DNA of 64,000 nucleotides, taken from assembly GCF_000203815.1 (NCBI RefSeq), contig NW_004457723.1:992001-1056000 (forward strand), read 5' to 3'. Below are positions 24,151 through 36,672 of this stretch, one piece after another. The notes beneath the pieces were generated by a model. That model was not told where the DNA came from, ran no database searches, and saw only the letters and a program-made list of their open reading frames with translations. Origin of the DNA: Cavenderia fasciculata (Eukaryota > Evosea > Eumycetozoa > Acytosteliales > Cavenderiaceae). The stretch's first letter is position 1; the number at the start of each line of letters is the position of its first letter. The position numbers and the translations under genes were made by a program.

Positions 24151-27040
24151 ATGGATACTGATATCATTACAGAAAACAACTCTTATGAAGAGGTAAACTA
24201 AACTAAACTCTTATTCCTCAATCAACTGATTTACTAATCATAACATCTATCTAATGTTTACTACTACTACTTCTACTACTACTATTAGTTAATGGAATAT
24301 AAAAGTGCTATACTTGAAAAAGAGTATTTGAACTCAAGTCTTGCACTTCATCAGCTGATTGAAGTTCAATCACACAGAAAAACACAATATAACATTTGTA
24401 TGTTCATTATTTTATAATTATTATTATTATTATTGATATGTATTCATTCTAATTGAATTTATTTAATATTTAGTCTTAAAGGATATGGAAATTGATGATA
24501 CAAAAGAACAATGTTATTCAATATTAACTCAAGGAATCCAAATATTATTGGTAGGTTGAGAAAGAGAGATAAATAATATTCTTTAAACTTATTTATTATT
24601 TAATTTATTAAAGGATGAAACAAATCAAGAAAGAAAATCAATGGAAGATAAAGATTTGGAAGAATTAAGAAATATTTATAATGAAACCAAGGAAATGCTT
24701 GAAGACAAAATATTGGAACAATACGAGGATATTGAGGTGTTGCACGAAAAGATTAGAGAGGTCAATGATAGAAACTCTATTCTCTTGAGTGAAAATAGTT
24801 CAATCGATTCAAAGGTTAAGAATGAATTGAATAGTCTTGGCAGTGAAAAGGAAGTGCTCGTGGAAAAGGTTGCCAAACTAAAGGCAGAGAGAGAGGCTCT
24901 AAAGGAACGCATCATTGCCTTGGAGAAACAAGTCGACAGCTGTGAAAAGCAAATGGCACAACAAGAAAAATTGATCAACCAAAAGGAAAAGAAATTTGAC
25001 CAGTTGGAAAAGTCACGCCAACGCGAACTCGAAGAGATGAGACAAAACTTGGAAAACACCACCAAAGAGGTGCGTTCGTTGGAGACACAACTTGCAAAGG
25101 CCGACCAACACATTAAAAAGGAAGAGACCAAGTGGAAGGAGGAAAAGGCCGAGATGGTCGACGACAACAAGAAGCGTATCAAGGCAGAGCAGGTCAAGAC
25201 CAAGGAGGAGCTCGCCAAGGTCCGCGAAGAAGTCTCTGACAAAAAGGCCGAGATCCTCAAACTCAAAGAGACCGTCGACTCGCTAAAAGAGGACAATCTC
25301 GATCTTTCAAAGAGTGTCAAGAACATGCAAGCAGACATTGGCAGCAAGGAGTCGGCCGACACCAAGTTGAAGCAACTCAATGAAAAGCTGACTGCCGAGG
25401 TCAAGTCGCTCAAGGAAGAGTCCAAGCAAAAGGTGACCGATGCCAAGGAACAAGCCAAGGAAAAGGTCAAAAAGGACCAAGCCAAGCACAAGGAAGAGGT
25501 CGAGAAGCTCAACGACCATCTATCCCAACTCGAGGGTGAAAAGGAGGAACTCGAGCGTTCTGTTGCAAAGTTGGAGGCTCTCAACCAACAATTATCCAAA
25601 AAGCAAGAGAAATCATCATCCATTGAAGAAAAGATTGAAAAGGAAAGAGAACGTTTGGCAGAGCAAGTGGATGTGCTCAAAAAGGAAATGAAAAAGTTGG
25701 AAAAGACAAATGAAAAATTGGAAGACGACAATAATACATTGCTTGGCAGTCAAGATGCCAAGACCCAAAAGATCGAGCGTTCCCTTCGCGATGCCAACAA
25801 ACAAAATGATGAACTCTTGGCCAAGGTCGATCAACTAAAAGAAGAGATTGTCGTCATCAAATCCAACGACAAGAGCATTGTCATTGAATCCAAGGAAAAG
25901 GATAGAAAGATCAAACAACTTGAACTTCAACTCTCTGAACGTTTGACTGAAAAGGAAAAACTCGAAGAATCTATTGGTAAACTTGAAAAACAACAACAAC
26001 AAAAAGATAAAGAAAGAGAAAAAGAAAGAGAAAAGGAAAAAGAAAAAGAAAAACTACTTCAACTTCAACTTCAAAAGGAAAAGGAAAAGGAAAAGCATGG
26101 TCAAAAGAGACAGATTCAAGAAGAGGAAGAGGAACAAGAGAAACCTACACCAGTTTTGAAACCACTTTCAAAATCAAGTAGAAAGAAAAAGGTTGAAGAA
26201 CCAGTGGTTGAGGAGGAGCCAGAAGAAGAGCCAATGGAAGAGGAAGAGGAGGAAGTTGTTCCAGCCAAGTCATCAAAGAGATCAACAAAGAAAACAAAGT
26301 TGACCGAAGAAAAGCCAGTAGTAGAGGAAGAAGTTAAAAAACCAGCCAGTCGCCGAGGTGGTAAAAAGGTACAACAAGAAGAGGAAGAGGAAAAGGTTGT
26401 TGAAGAGGAAGTCAAAAAGCCAGCCGGTCGTAGAGGTGCAAAGAAGGCTCCCGAACCAGAACCTGTACAAGAAGAAGAAGAGGAAAAAGTTGTTGAAGAG
26501 GAGGTCAAGAAACCAGCCGGTCGTAGAGGTGCTAAAAAGGCTCCTGAACCAGAAGAGGAAGAAGAAAAGGTTGTTGAAGAGGAAGTCAAAAAGCCAGCCG
26601 GTCGTAGAGGTGGAAAAAAGGCTCCCGAACCAGAACCTGTACAAGAAGAGGAAAAAATGGTTGAAGAGGAAGTCCCCAAGAAATCAACCGGTTCAAAGAG
26701 ATCAACAAGAGGAAAGAGATCCCAAGACATTGAAGAAGAGGAAAAAAGAAAAATGAAAAGGAAAAGGAAAAGGAAAAAGGTTGTTCAAGAGGAACCAGCT
26801 GAAGCGCCTGCCAAAAAATCTGCTGCTCGTAGAGGTAGACCACCAAAAGATGTAGTAGCTGAAAAAGAGGTCGTTGAAGAACCAATCGAAGAGGAACCAC
26901 CTGTAAAAAAGACTGGAAGAGGCAAGAGAGTTACCATTGTCGAACCACAAGAGGAAGAAGTTGCAGAGGAAGAAATTGTTGAGCCCGAGGAACCACCAGT
27001 CAAGAAGGGTACCAAGAGAGCTGCCTCAAAAAAAGAATAA
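24151..27040 (+). CDS. Long coiled-coil protein with charged repeats and AT-hook-like motifs
   Basis: Four exons, 24151-24192, 24289-24397, 24474-24550 and 24614-27040, run in frame and give 884 residues to the first stop. Residues about 80-550 are continuous heptad coiled coil. From about 550 come Lys/Glu/Pro-rich repeats. A unit of the type EEEVKKPAGRRGAKKAPEPE recurs three to four times at 26373-26650. Basic motifs such as RRGRPPK (26829-26849) resemble AT-hooks, so nuclear DNA or chromatin association is plausible but unproven. I do not recognise an orthologue. The stop at 27038-27040 follows an A7 run. The overlapping frame continues with matching composition to 27440, so the natural C-terminus is probably about 130 residues longer. 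Its start is 334 bases from the divergent ligase gene. Confidence 0.75.
26373..26650 (+). repeat. Intragenic repeats coding for VVEEEVKKPAGRRG-type units
   Basis: Three close copies plus a diverged one of a unit of about 75-100 bases encode a Glu-run followed by KKPAGRRGxKKAPEPE. They lie in the charged C-terminal half of the coiled-coil gene. Unit lengths vary by short in-frame insertions. Confidence 0.8.
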
Positions 27041-27440
27041 ACAACAAGACAAGGAAGAAGAACAACCAGCAGAGGAACAACCAGTAGAGGAAAGACCAAA
27101 ACGAGCATACACCAAGAAATCAAAAAAGAATGAAGAACCAGTAGTAGAAGAAGAAGAAGAAGAAGAACCAGAGAAACAACCAACAAAACCAAAGAGATCT
27201 TACACTAAAAAATCAAACAACAAACAGGAGGAGGCCACTGCCGCTCCAAAATCATCAACTTCTAAACCAACTCCATCAACATCTTCTCCAGCATTTGTAC
27301 AGCCAATTAAAGTGCCATCAAGTAGCACTACCAGCACCAGTGGCAGTGGTGGTACCACTCTATCATCACTCCACTCAATTATGAAAAATGTTGCAGGTTT
27401 AAATCTAAAGATTCCAAAACTTTCCCAAATGGGTCATTAA
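27041..27440 (+). CDS. Probable C-terminal continuation of the coiled-coil gene (+1 frame)
   Basis: This frame begins inside the previous gene and continues after its stop. It has the same style: EEQPAEEQPVEERPKRAYTK, a second KRSYTKKS unit, a Ser/Thr-rich linker, and the end GLNLKIPKLSQMGH. No Met or promoter makes sense here, and no intron is visible between the frames. Removing one A of the A7 run at 27028-27034 would join them. It is listed separately because the sequence as given does not join. Confidence 0.6.
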
Positions 27441-27592
27441 AATCAAATCAAATCAAACAAATAATCAGATCTGTGTAAACCCTCCCTCAATACCTATTTA
27501 AATAACAATTTTAGATTAGTGTGTATTATAATAAATATACATATATATTAAAAAAAAAAAATTAAATTACAAAGTAGAGAATGTTTAAAGAT

Positions 27593-30500
27593 TTATTGTT
27601 GTACAATTTCAATTTCCTTTTCCTTTTCCATTTCCACCTTTTCTTTTCTACGGAAAAGAGTATAAGAAAGATTAGGAATAAAGGAACCAAAATCATTAGT
27701 GTATTTATCAAGGTTGACAAATATTGGTATTGTTTTGGATCGATGATAGTGAACAGTCATTGTTTCAATAGTATTGCTCTTGTTGATGAGAAGGAATACA
27801 TTTTTAAATAATTCATCCATTTCTCCAGCCATTAAATGTGCATCATGGAAATCATAGGGTTTGAACATGACAAACTTGATTTTTAGTCTTTTAAGTGCTC
27901 CAAACTTTGCCAACAATTCTACCATATCCAATGTAAGAACGGTATCTTTGTTTCCAATACCCAATGTAAGGGTTTGAATTGATTTGAAACGATCTTGATC
28001 TGCAATCTGTTCTGTAAACTTTGTATTGACTTTTGATAGACGATACGATAGAGTAGTGATCGAGTGGAAGAGTTGATTGTTTGCAATCACTTTAAAATCG
28101 GTGCTTGCATTCATATGCAAATTTGAACAATACCTTAGGTATTTTTCAAATCCACTAGCGTTTTGTGAAATTAAATAGGATTGTGATACATAATCTCTAT
28201 ATTCTATTATTATTTCCCTTTCTCCATTTGGATTATTACAATTATTAATATTGTTTTTAGAATTAAATTTAATATTTTTAGATTTTAAATAATTAAATAA
28301 TAAATCTAAATAATCAATATGATAATAGAATGAATTGATTGTCAATCTTTTTAGATTTGGACAAGAATCTATATAGCTTTTGATGAAATTGAATATTTCG
28401 GGAGGATAGATAGGTGTGTTTTTAAAAGTCAATGTTAAAGTTTCCAAGGTGGTACACTCCTCGTTGTTGAAAATGGTGTCGAATGAAAGAATGTTGTGGA
28501 ATGGATGAATTTGAATATAAAGGTCTTGGAGTTTTGGAAAATGTTTTGGAAGGAAATGTTTTCTAAGACCTCGATACTCTAAAAGTAAAAGTCGCTCCAA
28601 ACTAGGCATAACTTCTTTCTTCGTGAGTTCTACAAAGCCTTGACCTTTGAGTGATTTGATTTGACTTGTTTGAACCAAAGACATTGGACTCTGACCATCA
28701 GTACCAGAACCCATAAACTTATCATATAGAATGGATCTATATTTGTTTGTTGCACCGTCGTTACGATATGATACCATCTTGAAAAAGTATTTGGATACTT
28801 GTGCGAGTGATCTTACAATCCATTGATTTGAACATTCAATATCTTGAAATAATAAATCAACTATTTTAGAGAATAAATAGTTTGGCAAGTTCAATGTTGT
28901 TGCAGTAGTATTGTTATTATTATTAATCGCTGGTATTTTCCCTTCTGGTAGGAGTTTGAATAGTTTGGTATTTTGAGTGGCGGTAATATGTCTTTCAATG
29001 TCATCGAGTGTGTCATCTGATAGTCGATAATAGATACTCTCCCAGTTGCCGATACGGAAGAAATCATCTGGATAGGTAAACAGGTAGTGTCTGAGTGTAG
29101 GTATGTTGCATGTTGACATGATGGCTTCTAATAGCACGGAAAAGTCAGCTGTTCTCCACGCTCCAGTCTTTTCCAAATCGATCATTTCATTGTGATGGAA
29201 TTGATAGTGACAGTTGATTAATTGGACTGCATCCTCGAGTCTCATACAATCTTGTCCAATACGACCACCCTCAGAGTAGTGATAGTGTAACATGTCAAAG
29301 ATGTATTCAACATTCTTGGTGGTTGTGATGTGTCCCAAAAGGTGATGCAACCCCATACGCAATGAACTTTGCATCCAATCGCCAAACTCTTCCTTTAGTT
29401 TACCCTTTAGATGATCAGAGAGCATTCGAACCAACCGAGATACCTGAGGATGAGTTGGAAGTGAATCGACGATTTGGTCAACCAGCTTGATGACCAGGTT
29501 GGAAGAAGAGATTTTGAATTTAATCTCAAACTGCGAATAGAATTGCAAGAGATGAACGGCGGACTTTACCGATTGGGTGCGTTCCATGCTTCTGAGCATT
29601 CTTGGATTGAATTGCGATGCATTGATGAGCTTTGTAAAGCCAGTATCGTGCCAAGGAACAAAGTCAAATACTATTGTTTTGGCAATATCGATTGATACCT
29701 TCCATCTAAAGAATCGGTGGTTTGAAAAGAGATTGTGGGCCAGTCTGACAAGCTCTCGTTCCAACTCTGGACGTTCGTCATCATAGTCTAAAAAGTGACG
29801 GTAATTTGATCCAAGTACCTTTTGGAGTTGCTTTAAATGCACCTTGGTAAATGGTAGAGTGGATATGCAGCAGGTGGCCAAATGTCTAAATGCCTCCAAA
29901 AATAGAGGAAATGCTTCTTGATCAAACTTTTTAGCCTTACTCTCCAAATGTCCATGAATCTTGAATAAACTTTGATACACTAGTGGTGATGATCTAATCG
30001 TATCTATTTTGGTAATGATTCTCTCTTGCAATTTAATTTCCTTTTTTCCAATGGTAATTAAATCAAATACCCATCGTAACAGTTTTTCATTCAATGTAGA
30101 GGTAGGGGATGAAGAAAAGGAGGATAAAAAGCCAAAATGATAATTGGAGTGGTTTAATTGTACAAACTCGATCAAATAGCTAATTGAAACGATAATGTCG
30201 ACATTGTCACTAAAAAGCGATTTGAATGAAATTGCGTATTGGTTTAATTGATCGGCACAAAGTATAAAGTTGGAGGCGACCACTGGTTTTGGAAAAGAAT
30301 GAGTATCCATTTTAATATGTTTGAATATGATATTGAGCATATGCACGTCTTTTGCCTCTATTGCCAAATCTATGAGTTGTACAATCGTTTGTTTACGTTG
30401 AAAAGAAGAATATTCTTCTTTTTGTGTATATGCATCTTTACAAATGTGATAGATGATAGTGTTGCAAATAGAATAAAAATGTCGATTCTTGTAAATAAAT

Positions 30501-31422
30501 CCTTTTTGAACCAAATACAAATAAATAATTTCATCTTTTACATGTCCTTCTTTTATAAAGGCATCCAAATGTCTATGAATAATTGAATATAATTTCTTTG
30601 ATTTTACATTTTTTAATATTAATCTAAAAATATTAAAATAAATGATAATTATTATTAGTTTTATAAAATTAATTTGAATTAGAAGAAGGAAAGAAAACAT
30701 ACTTTGCATATTGTTGAATGATTGGTGAATTTGGACTTTGTATCATTGACAAATGATAAATCATAAGTTCATTCTTTCTATCATCTTCAGATGCCATTAA
30801 CATTAATTGTGAGAACCGTTGTTCAGTTGATATGGTACATTCATTACCTTTTAAATTTGAAATGGTTATATATTGCTAAAAAAAAATAACACATGTCAAT
30901 ATTATAATGGATGGATAGAGACTTTACAATATTTACTTAGGTTACATACATCAAAATTAAAATCAAATAATAATGGAATGATTGATAAAAGTAAATCATT
31001 TAATTCGGTATGGGTTGGACGAGGACTATGATCATAGTTTGTCAATGATGAAATAAACCAACCAATAATTTGTTTGTATTGCTTTTTAAACTCTGAAGTA
31101 TGATTATTGAGAGATATATTTCGTTCATAGATACTCTTAATCTTTAAATATGTAACATTTGAAGCTTTTACTTGTTGTTCATAACCTTTAATAAATAATA
31201 AGATTAGTCTAGGCACACACAACGTCACCTTTTAAAATACATGTGTTACATACTATCATAAGTTGGATTATTTATGAATCGAAACAACTCTGCTTCGTCT
31301 TCCTCTTTTACTTGTATTGTTTGTTGTTTTTGTTGTTTTTGTTGGATCTTTAGTATTTGTTGTAATTTTTGGTTCTCTATTTGTTCAATGGTGTTTAATA
31401 TGATTGATAAGTATAGTTTCAT
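27593..31422 (-). CDS. Large dictyostelid helical/F-box-LRR-like protein
   Basis: Four exons, 31254-31422, 30950-31185, 30703-30875 and 27593-30623, join in frame to 1202 residues. The first ~750 residues are alpha-helical with no family signature I can name. Around residue 800 there is an F-box-like helical segment (LFQDIECSNQWIVRSLAQVS). It is followed by leucine-rich repeats (LERLLLLEYRGLRKHFLPKH; FPKLQDLYIQI; CTTLETLTLTFKN; CPNLKRLTINSF). This order is common in dictyostelid F-box/LRR proteins, which probably act as SCF substrate receptors. That function is inference. The start is the first Met before a Gln-rich stretch. The promoter of 370 bases is shared with the divergent calcineurin-B-like gene. 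Confidence 0.6.
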
Positions 31423-31792
31423 AATGTATGTAATGTAATGTTAGATTTAGTGGTGGTATAGTAGTAGTAGTAGTAATAGATGATATTAATATATACAGAT
31501 AAATAATTGTACAGATAATTTAAGTATACATGTGCGAATGTCGTAAGAATTCAATTTAATTTAATTTAAATGGACAGGCTCAGTTCCCGATGGTCTGCAA
31601 TAAAAGATGAAGTTTGGAAAGATTTTTTAAATATTTATTTTTAAATTGTTATACCCAATATTGCGTTCAAAAAGGGAAAATTCATCAAACTTGTTTTGTG
31701 AACAAGTTGTTGTTAATAATAGAGTTGAGTGAGGACTGTGTATACTTTAGTCTTTTATAAATATATAGAGGAAGATTATAGAGATAGAGAAT

Positions 31793-32649
31793 ATGGGTGT
31801 AAATAAATCAACGTTAAGAACAGAGGAAATAGAAGAAGTCCAACAAATAACAGGTGTTTGTATGTGCATATACATGTGCATGGGATCATATGATGATTGA
31901 TCAATATCACAGTGTCTATACAATAGTCTATTTGTTATATATATATAACTAACAATCTATCTTTTATATGACAGTTTCACAAAAAGAGATAAAGAGATTA
32001 TTCAAGAGATTCAAAAGACTAGATAAAGAAGAAAAGGGTGTCATAAATGTAGAAGATTTTCCAGGTATACCAGAGTTGTCAATGAATCCTCTTCTACCTC
32101 GTCTCATAGCTATATTCGATGTCAATCGTGACAGTCAACTCAACTTTGCTCAGTTTGTAAATACACTTTCAGTCTTTCATCCAAATGCCAAAAAGGAAGA
32201 TAAATTAAAATGTATGAATTGAATGATGTGATGATGATGATGATGATGATGATGATCGGTGGATCTTAGAGACAGATGATTGATTGATTTGGTCACAATA
32301 TACTTACGAAACCATCACACCTTAGTATTATTTAGAGTATATGATATCAACAATATTGGATATATAACAAAAGGAGATATTGAAACAGTTTTGACAATGA
32401 TGGTTGGTAATAATCTATTAAAGGATCAAGTTGCTACCATCGTTGCTGAAACATTTGAAGATGCAGACAAGGGAAACAAAGGAAAATTATCATTTGACGA
32501 TTTTAAAAATGTAACTAAACAAACAAACAAACAATCAAACTATCATATATAATATTGACCTAATCACTCTTACTTTTTTTTAGTCATTCCAAGATACAAT
32601 GCCAGAAAATCTTTTATCAATTCAATTTAGTAATCCTTATGATGTATAA
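31793..32649 (+). CDS. Calcineurin-B-like EF-hand protein with degenerate loops
   Basis: Four exons, 31793-31853, 31975-32211, 32326-32510 and 32584-32649, give 182 residues. It starts MGVNKST, an N-myristoylation consensus as in calcineurin B. The four-EF-hand layout and the linker phrases IPELSMNPLLPRLI and MMVGNNLLKDQ match calcineurin regulatory subunits, which bind calcineurin A. The calcium-binding loops are unusual. EF1 reads DKEEKGVINVED, EF2 DVNRDSQLNFAQ, EF3 DINNIGYITKGD and EF4 DKGNKGKLSFDD. Each has lost one or more standard ligands, and none ends in the usual Glu. It may be a calcium-insensitive or low-affinity paralogue. The end (FQDTMPENLLSIQF) fits the family. Confidence 0.8.
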
Positions 32650-32748
32650 ATTTAAAACTATTATTAATAATTACAACTAGTTAGCTATTCAATCATGATG
32701 ATTGATTGATTTGGATATATTATATGTGTATACAAAATATTGGAATGA

Positions 32749-33930
32749 TTATAGTTCTTCCTCTTTGGTCATCGTTTCGTCCTTTTCCTTTTCCTCCTTC
32801 TCCTCCTTTTCCTCCTCCTGATTGACCGTCTCTTTTGATTGGTTGGTATTTATTTTCTTTTGATTGTTGTTGGTAGTCATCTTTGTCTCATCCTTTTCCT
32901 TTCCATCATCCTTTTTCTTTTGTTTCTCTTTCCACATTGTTTGATTGAATTTTTCGATTGTGCTACTCTCAATGACAAGAGAATGACTGTTACGACACTT
33001 GGCAACCGATAGATCCACTCCAATAGAACTCAATCCCAATAAATTGGCAGTTCCCAACACGCTTCCTTTACCACAGAAGCAATCCAATATCGATGTAGAT
33101 CCAACACCACGAATAAACCGCACTGCCACCAGACATGCATTGAGACCCATTGCTTTTGGCCATACCATCGCACCTCTTGGTGCAACATCTGGAGTGTTGT
33201 CTTGATGCATGATAGATGATGGGTTCTTGGCAATACAAATCATATGAGTAAAAGATGCCTTGTTTCGTGTTACAACCTCTGTCTCTACAGGATGAGATAA
33301 CATCAGTTTGTGAAACAATACTTTACACTCTGACAACTCTGCACCTTTTTGAACCATATATCCTTTATCAACGTATTCTTCTGTAACTGATTTATCCTTT
33401 TTCCATTTCCTCTTGATATCAGTTTGATAGAATATTGCTACATTATTATCACTTAACTAAAGATGAAAACAATCGTTAATTAAGAGTATCAATTGACATA
33501 ACATTATTTGTATACAAACCTTTGAAGTTATTAAACGAACAGCATTTACAAACCATTCTTTATATTGAGGTAATGTATAACCAGACATTTCTACGATATC
33601 TGGTAGTGATGTAATAACAGAGGTATTTGGAGACAATTCATTGTTCTTGAGCCATTCAATTGCATCGATACAATAGACTTGTCTTGTTACTTTTAATCTA
33701 TCTTTTGGTACATGTATCTTGTTTTCTTTGATTGTCATATCAATATCATATTCACTTTCAAAGTATGTCTGTGTATCTTTTTCATTGTTCTTTGGTCTAT
33801 CCTCTTTTCTTAATCTGTTGTTTGTCGTAGTTGTTGTCGTCGTTGACGTTGTAGATGATGGTGTAACCTCTGTACTAGTAGTACTAGTACTAGTACTAGT
33901 ACTTTTATCTGTCAATGATAAAGATTCCAT
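32749..33930 (-). CDS. Predicted SAM-dependent methyltransferase with permuted motif order
   Basis: Two exons, 33520-33930 and 32749-33456, give 372 residues. The N-terminus is Ser/Thr-rich and disordered. The core has VYCIDAIEWL and then SVITSLPDI, placed where amino-methyltransferases carry TSPPY. A GYTLPQYKEWF helix follows, and then, C-terminally, ILDCFCGKGSVLGTANLLGL and IGVDLS, a SAM-binding motif I. A catalytic motif before motif I is the order of beta-class DNA or RNA amino-methyltransferases. The catalytic PPY is altered to LPD. The tail is Lys/Glu-rich. Substrate unknown. It could be an RNA or protein methyltransferase or an inactive relative. Confidence 0.6.
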
Positions 33931-34779
33931 AATGATGATGATATAATGATAATAAATAATATATATATGCGTGTAATTTATTTGTTTAAAAGCCAATGAG
34001 TTGACGACGAATAATAATAATTATTAATATTTTTAGAAAAGAAATGATTCATTCTTGTTTCGGTCGATTTGGGGCAATGATTAACACTTTGAATAGAGGG
34101 TGTGTCAAGTCGATGGCAGTGCGTAGTGGGTGCTAGGTGCGTCGTTCAGCAGCTATCCCAATTGGGTCGTAAAAAAATAAAAAAAAAATGAATTTCCATT
34201 TTAGGAATTGTCGGTTGGCAGACTTTAGAGCACCAACCAAGCCACAGTAAGTTTATTATGAGTCAATAAAAGAGATAAAGTATAAGATAAATGAAGAGAT
34301 AGAACATAGTATAGTTAGAACATATAGTATATAGTTATATATATAGATATATCATTGTATTTTGTGGCTCGTTAGTGCCAAATGCACAAGAAAGGATAAG
34401 GAATAAGAGTTCACAATATTGTCAAGTACTGAATCAACACCAAGTCTATTGCTGTTATAACATTCACGAGTTACTTGTACTTATTTGCTCCTCCAATCCA
34501 CTCTTGATGCAGAGAGATACAGAGCTGTTCAAGTAAATTATCATTGTTTAAAGATATTGCCGCAGTTGCGTCTTTGTATGTTTAAATCTGCCACGATTAT
34601 CGATCATAGCATTGGTCCATTTACACTCAACTACCTGACCTGTGTCTCTTATCGCACTAGCTAGTTGCATGTTACTATAGTATAGAACTACCTACCTTTT
34701 TTTTATCTTCTTTTTTGGTTTTATTTATAACTATTTATTGGTGAATGGATGAATGGATGGATGGATGGAATGAACGGAG
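33931..34779. other. Intergenic region between methyltransferase and piggyBac genes
   Basis: About 850 bases lie upstream of the methyltransferase start and downstream of the transposase stop. The part from about 34.1 kb is less AT-rich than typical intergenic DNA (for example around 34080-34170 and 34500-34680). It may include the distal end of the transposable element. I found no convincing terminal inverted repeat, tRNA or conserved RNA in it. Confidence 0.4.
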
Positions 34780-36483
34780 TTATCCTTGTCGTTGTTGTTG
34801 ATGTTGATGTACTATTGCCGATAGAAGCAGTTTGTTTTCTGGGAGATGTGCTATAAGATAGCATTCATCGTGAAAGTTAACTTTACATTGGCAACAAGTC
34901 TTGGTGGTTCTTGTTCTACGCTTTACATCAAGGACTTTGCAATACTGACAAGGATTTAGATCACCTTGAACCAATGCGTGGACTACAGTTTGAGGAGCAG
35001 CAGCAGAAGTGGGAGCATATTGGCCTCCATTTCCACTGGTTACGTATGTGGATTGTGTAGCCAATTCTTGTTCCAGTTGTTTAATCCTATCTCTTTGATC
35101 CTGGAATACTTTTGATGTAATTGGATTCAAGTGTTCCAATTGTTTTTGAATAGGCTCCTGCAAGCCAAGCTTATCTCTTACCACGTTTTGAGTGAAATCA
35201 CAAAATCGGTATGTGCTATTGCCTTCAAGGGATTTGAAGATGCAATATGCATTCACCATTGCACGATCCAACTGCGCAAATATGTTAACATGTGTGTATT
35301 TGCTTTTTCGATGGGGATATGACCGACAATTTGATGATAGTTGTCCTGACAGATCGACTCCGTGGGTAGTTGCATTGTATTGAGTCTGCACATCGAGCTT
35401 TGTGAGTTTTCCTTCTTTTAATGTATATGGATTACAGGCATTTGATAAAAAATATGTTACTTTGCTGTCATTGATGGCGGTGGCACAAATGTCCTGGGGA
35501 ATACCAGAGTCTTCTTTTGGAAATGCTATAGCAGCCAACTTTTTCTTGTTGTCCTTTTGTACCATGCGTCCTAAACCATCTTTGAAAAGGTACGTTGGTC
35601 TAATGGACCTTACAGTCATTACATAATGAATCTTATTGTTGGGATTGTTATCGTCGTTGTTGGAATTGATGTTTTGACTAAAGTTTGATAATACAGTGGC
35701 AACTTGTAATGATGTGTAATAGTTATCCATTGCAAACAAATAGTGACTCAATGGTCTATCATCTGTAGCTACTTTTTGTCTGACCCACTCTGCAAATTCG
35801 ATTGGGATTTTAAGAGGACTATTTGGTGGAAAAGAACTAACCACAGATGGATCTAAATAAGACAATAATAATGATTAGACATATGATGATAATGATGATA
35901 TTTGTAAATTGTTATAAAACAACATACCTATTGTTACAGATTTTGTTGTAGATTCATCACTACCTCTGTAAAGCCATTGGGTCAATATAAAACCATTTGA
36001 GTCAGATAAAACGAAATACTTTAATCCAAATTTGTGTGGTTTATCTGGTTCATACTGCTTGAACCTTACCAAGCCTTTATAAGGGGCCATATATTCATCG
36101 ATTGATAAACGTAATGATGGGATATAGTGGTTGTTTGAATTTTTTTCAATCATTTGAATGACGGAATCTTCGTCATAGTGAAGGAATTTGAGGATGGACT
36201 TAAATCTTTTTCTTGACATTAATGGGCGGATAACAGATGGAGGATGGAAAGGGCTCTTTCTATTCCAATGGTCTTCCGCCCGTGGGAGTTTGACAAGACC
36301 CATAAAAAAGGCAATATAAAAGAAATTCTCCAATTGTTTATAGGTAAACAACTTGGTGTTGTCAACCAACTGTATTTCCTCTTGTTCTAACTGTTCTTGA
36401 ATAAAGCTAAGCCTATCTTGTGGAGATAATCCTTGTGGCATTGTTGATAGAAACCCACGCTTCCAAGTCTCAAAATCAACCAT
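34780..36483 (-). CDS. piggyBac-family transposase with C-terminal Cys-rich domain
   Basis: Two exons, 35928-36483 and 34780-35852, give 542 residues from the Met at 36483. The DDE domain shows the three expected acidic positions: SIDEYMAPYKG, AMDNYYTS and THGVDLSGQ. Around them are family phrases such as LFTYKQLENFFYIAFFMGL, YEPDKPHKFGLKYF and YPHRKSKYTHVNIFAQLDRA. The C-terminus has a Cys/His zinc module (CQYCKVLD, CCQCKVNFHDECY) like the piggyBac DNA-end-binding domain. The catalytic triad appears intact, so activity is possible. The frame stays open upstream of the Met through a Ser homopolymer (36557-36651) to a stop at 36724-36726, so the N-terminus may be longer. Confidence 0.88.
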
Positions 36484-36556
36484 TCTTCCAACAATTTGAT
36501 TGTACTCAGTTTCTACTGCATTGGTTTGATTTGAGGTAGATGTGGTAGATGTTGTC

Positions 36557-36650
<94 letters not shown>

Positions 36651-36651
36651 T
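36557..36651. repeat. GAT/TCA trinucleotide array (about 31 copies)
   Basis: A pure trinucleotide array. In the piggyBac frame on the minus strand it encodes a poly-Ser run. In the frame entering from the Fanzor-like segment it would encode poly-Ile. Confidence 0.95.
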
Positions 36652-36672
36652 GGTCGATGTTTGCGAGTGGGA

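Noticed and set aside
24676-25731. 351-residue minus-strand Ser/Phe-rich frame
   Set aside because: Antisense shadow of the Lys/Glu coiled coil; Ser/Leu/Phe bias is what the reverse strand of such sequence gives.
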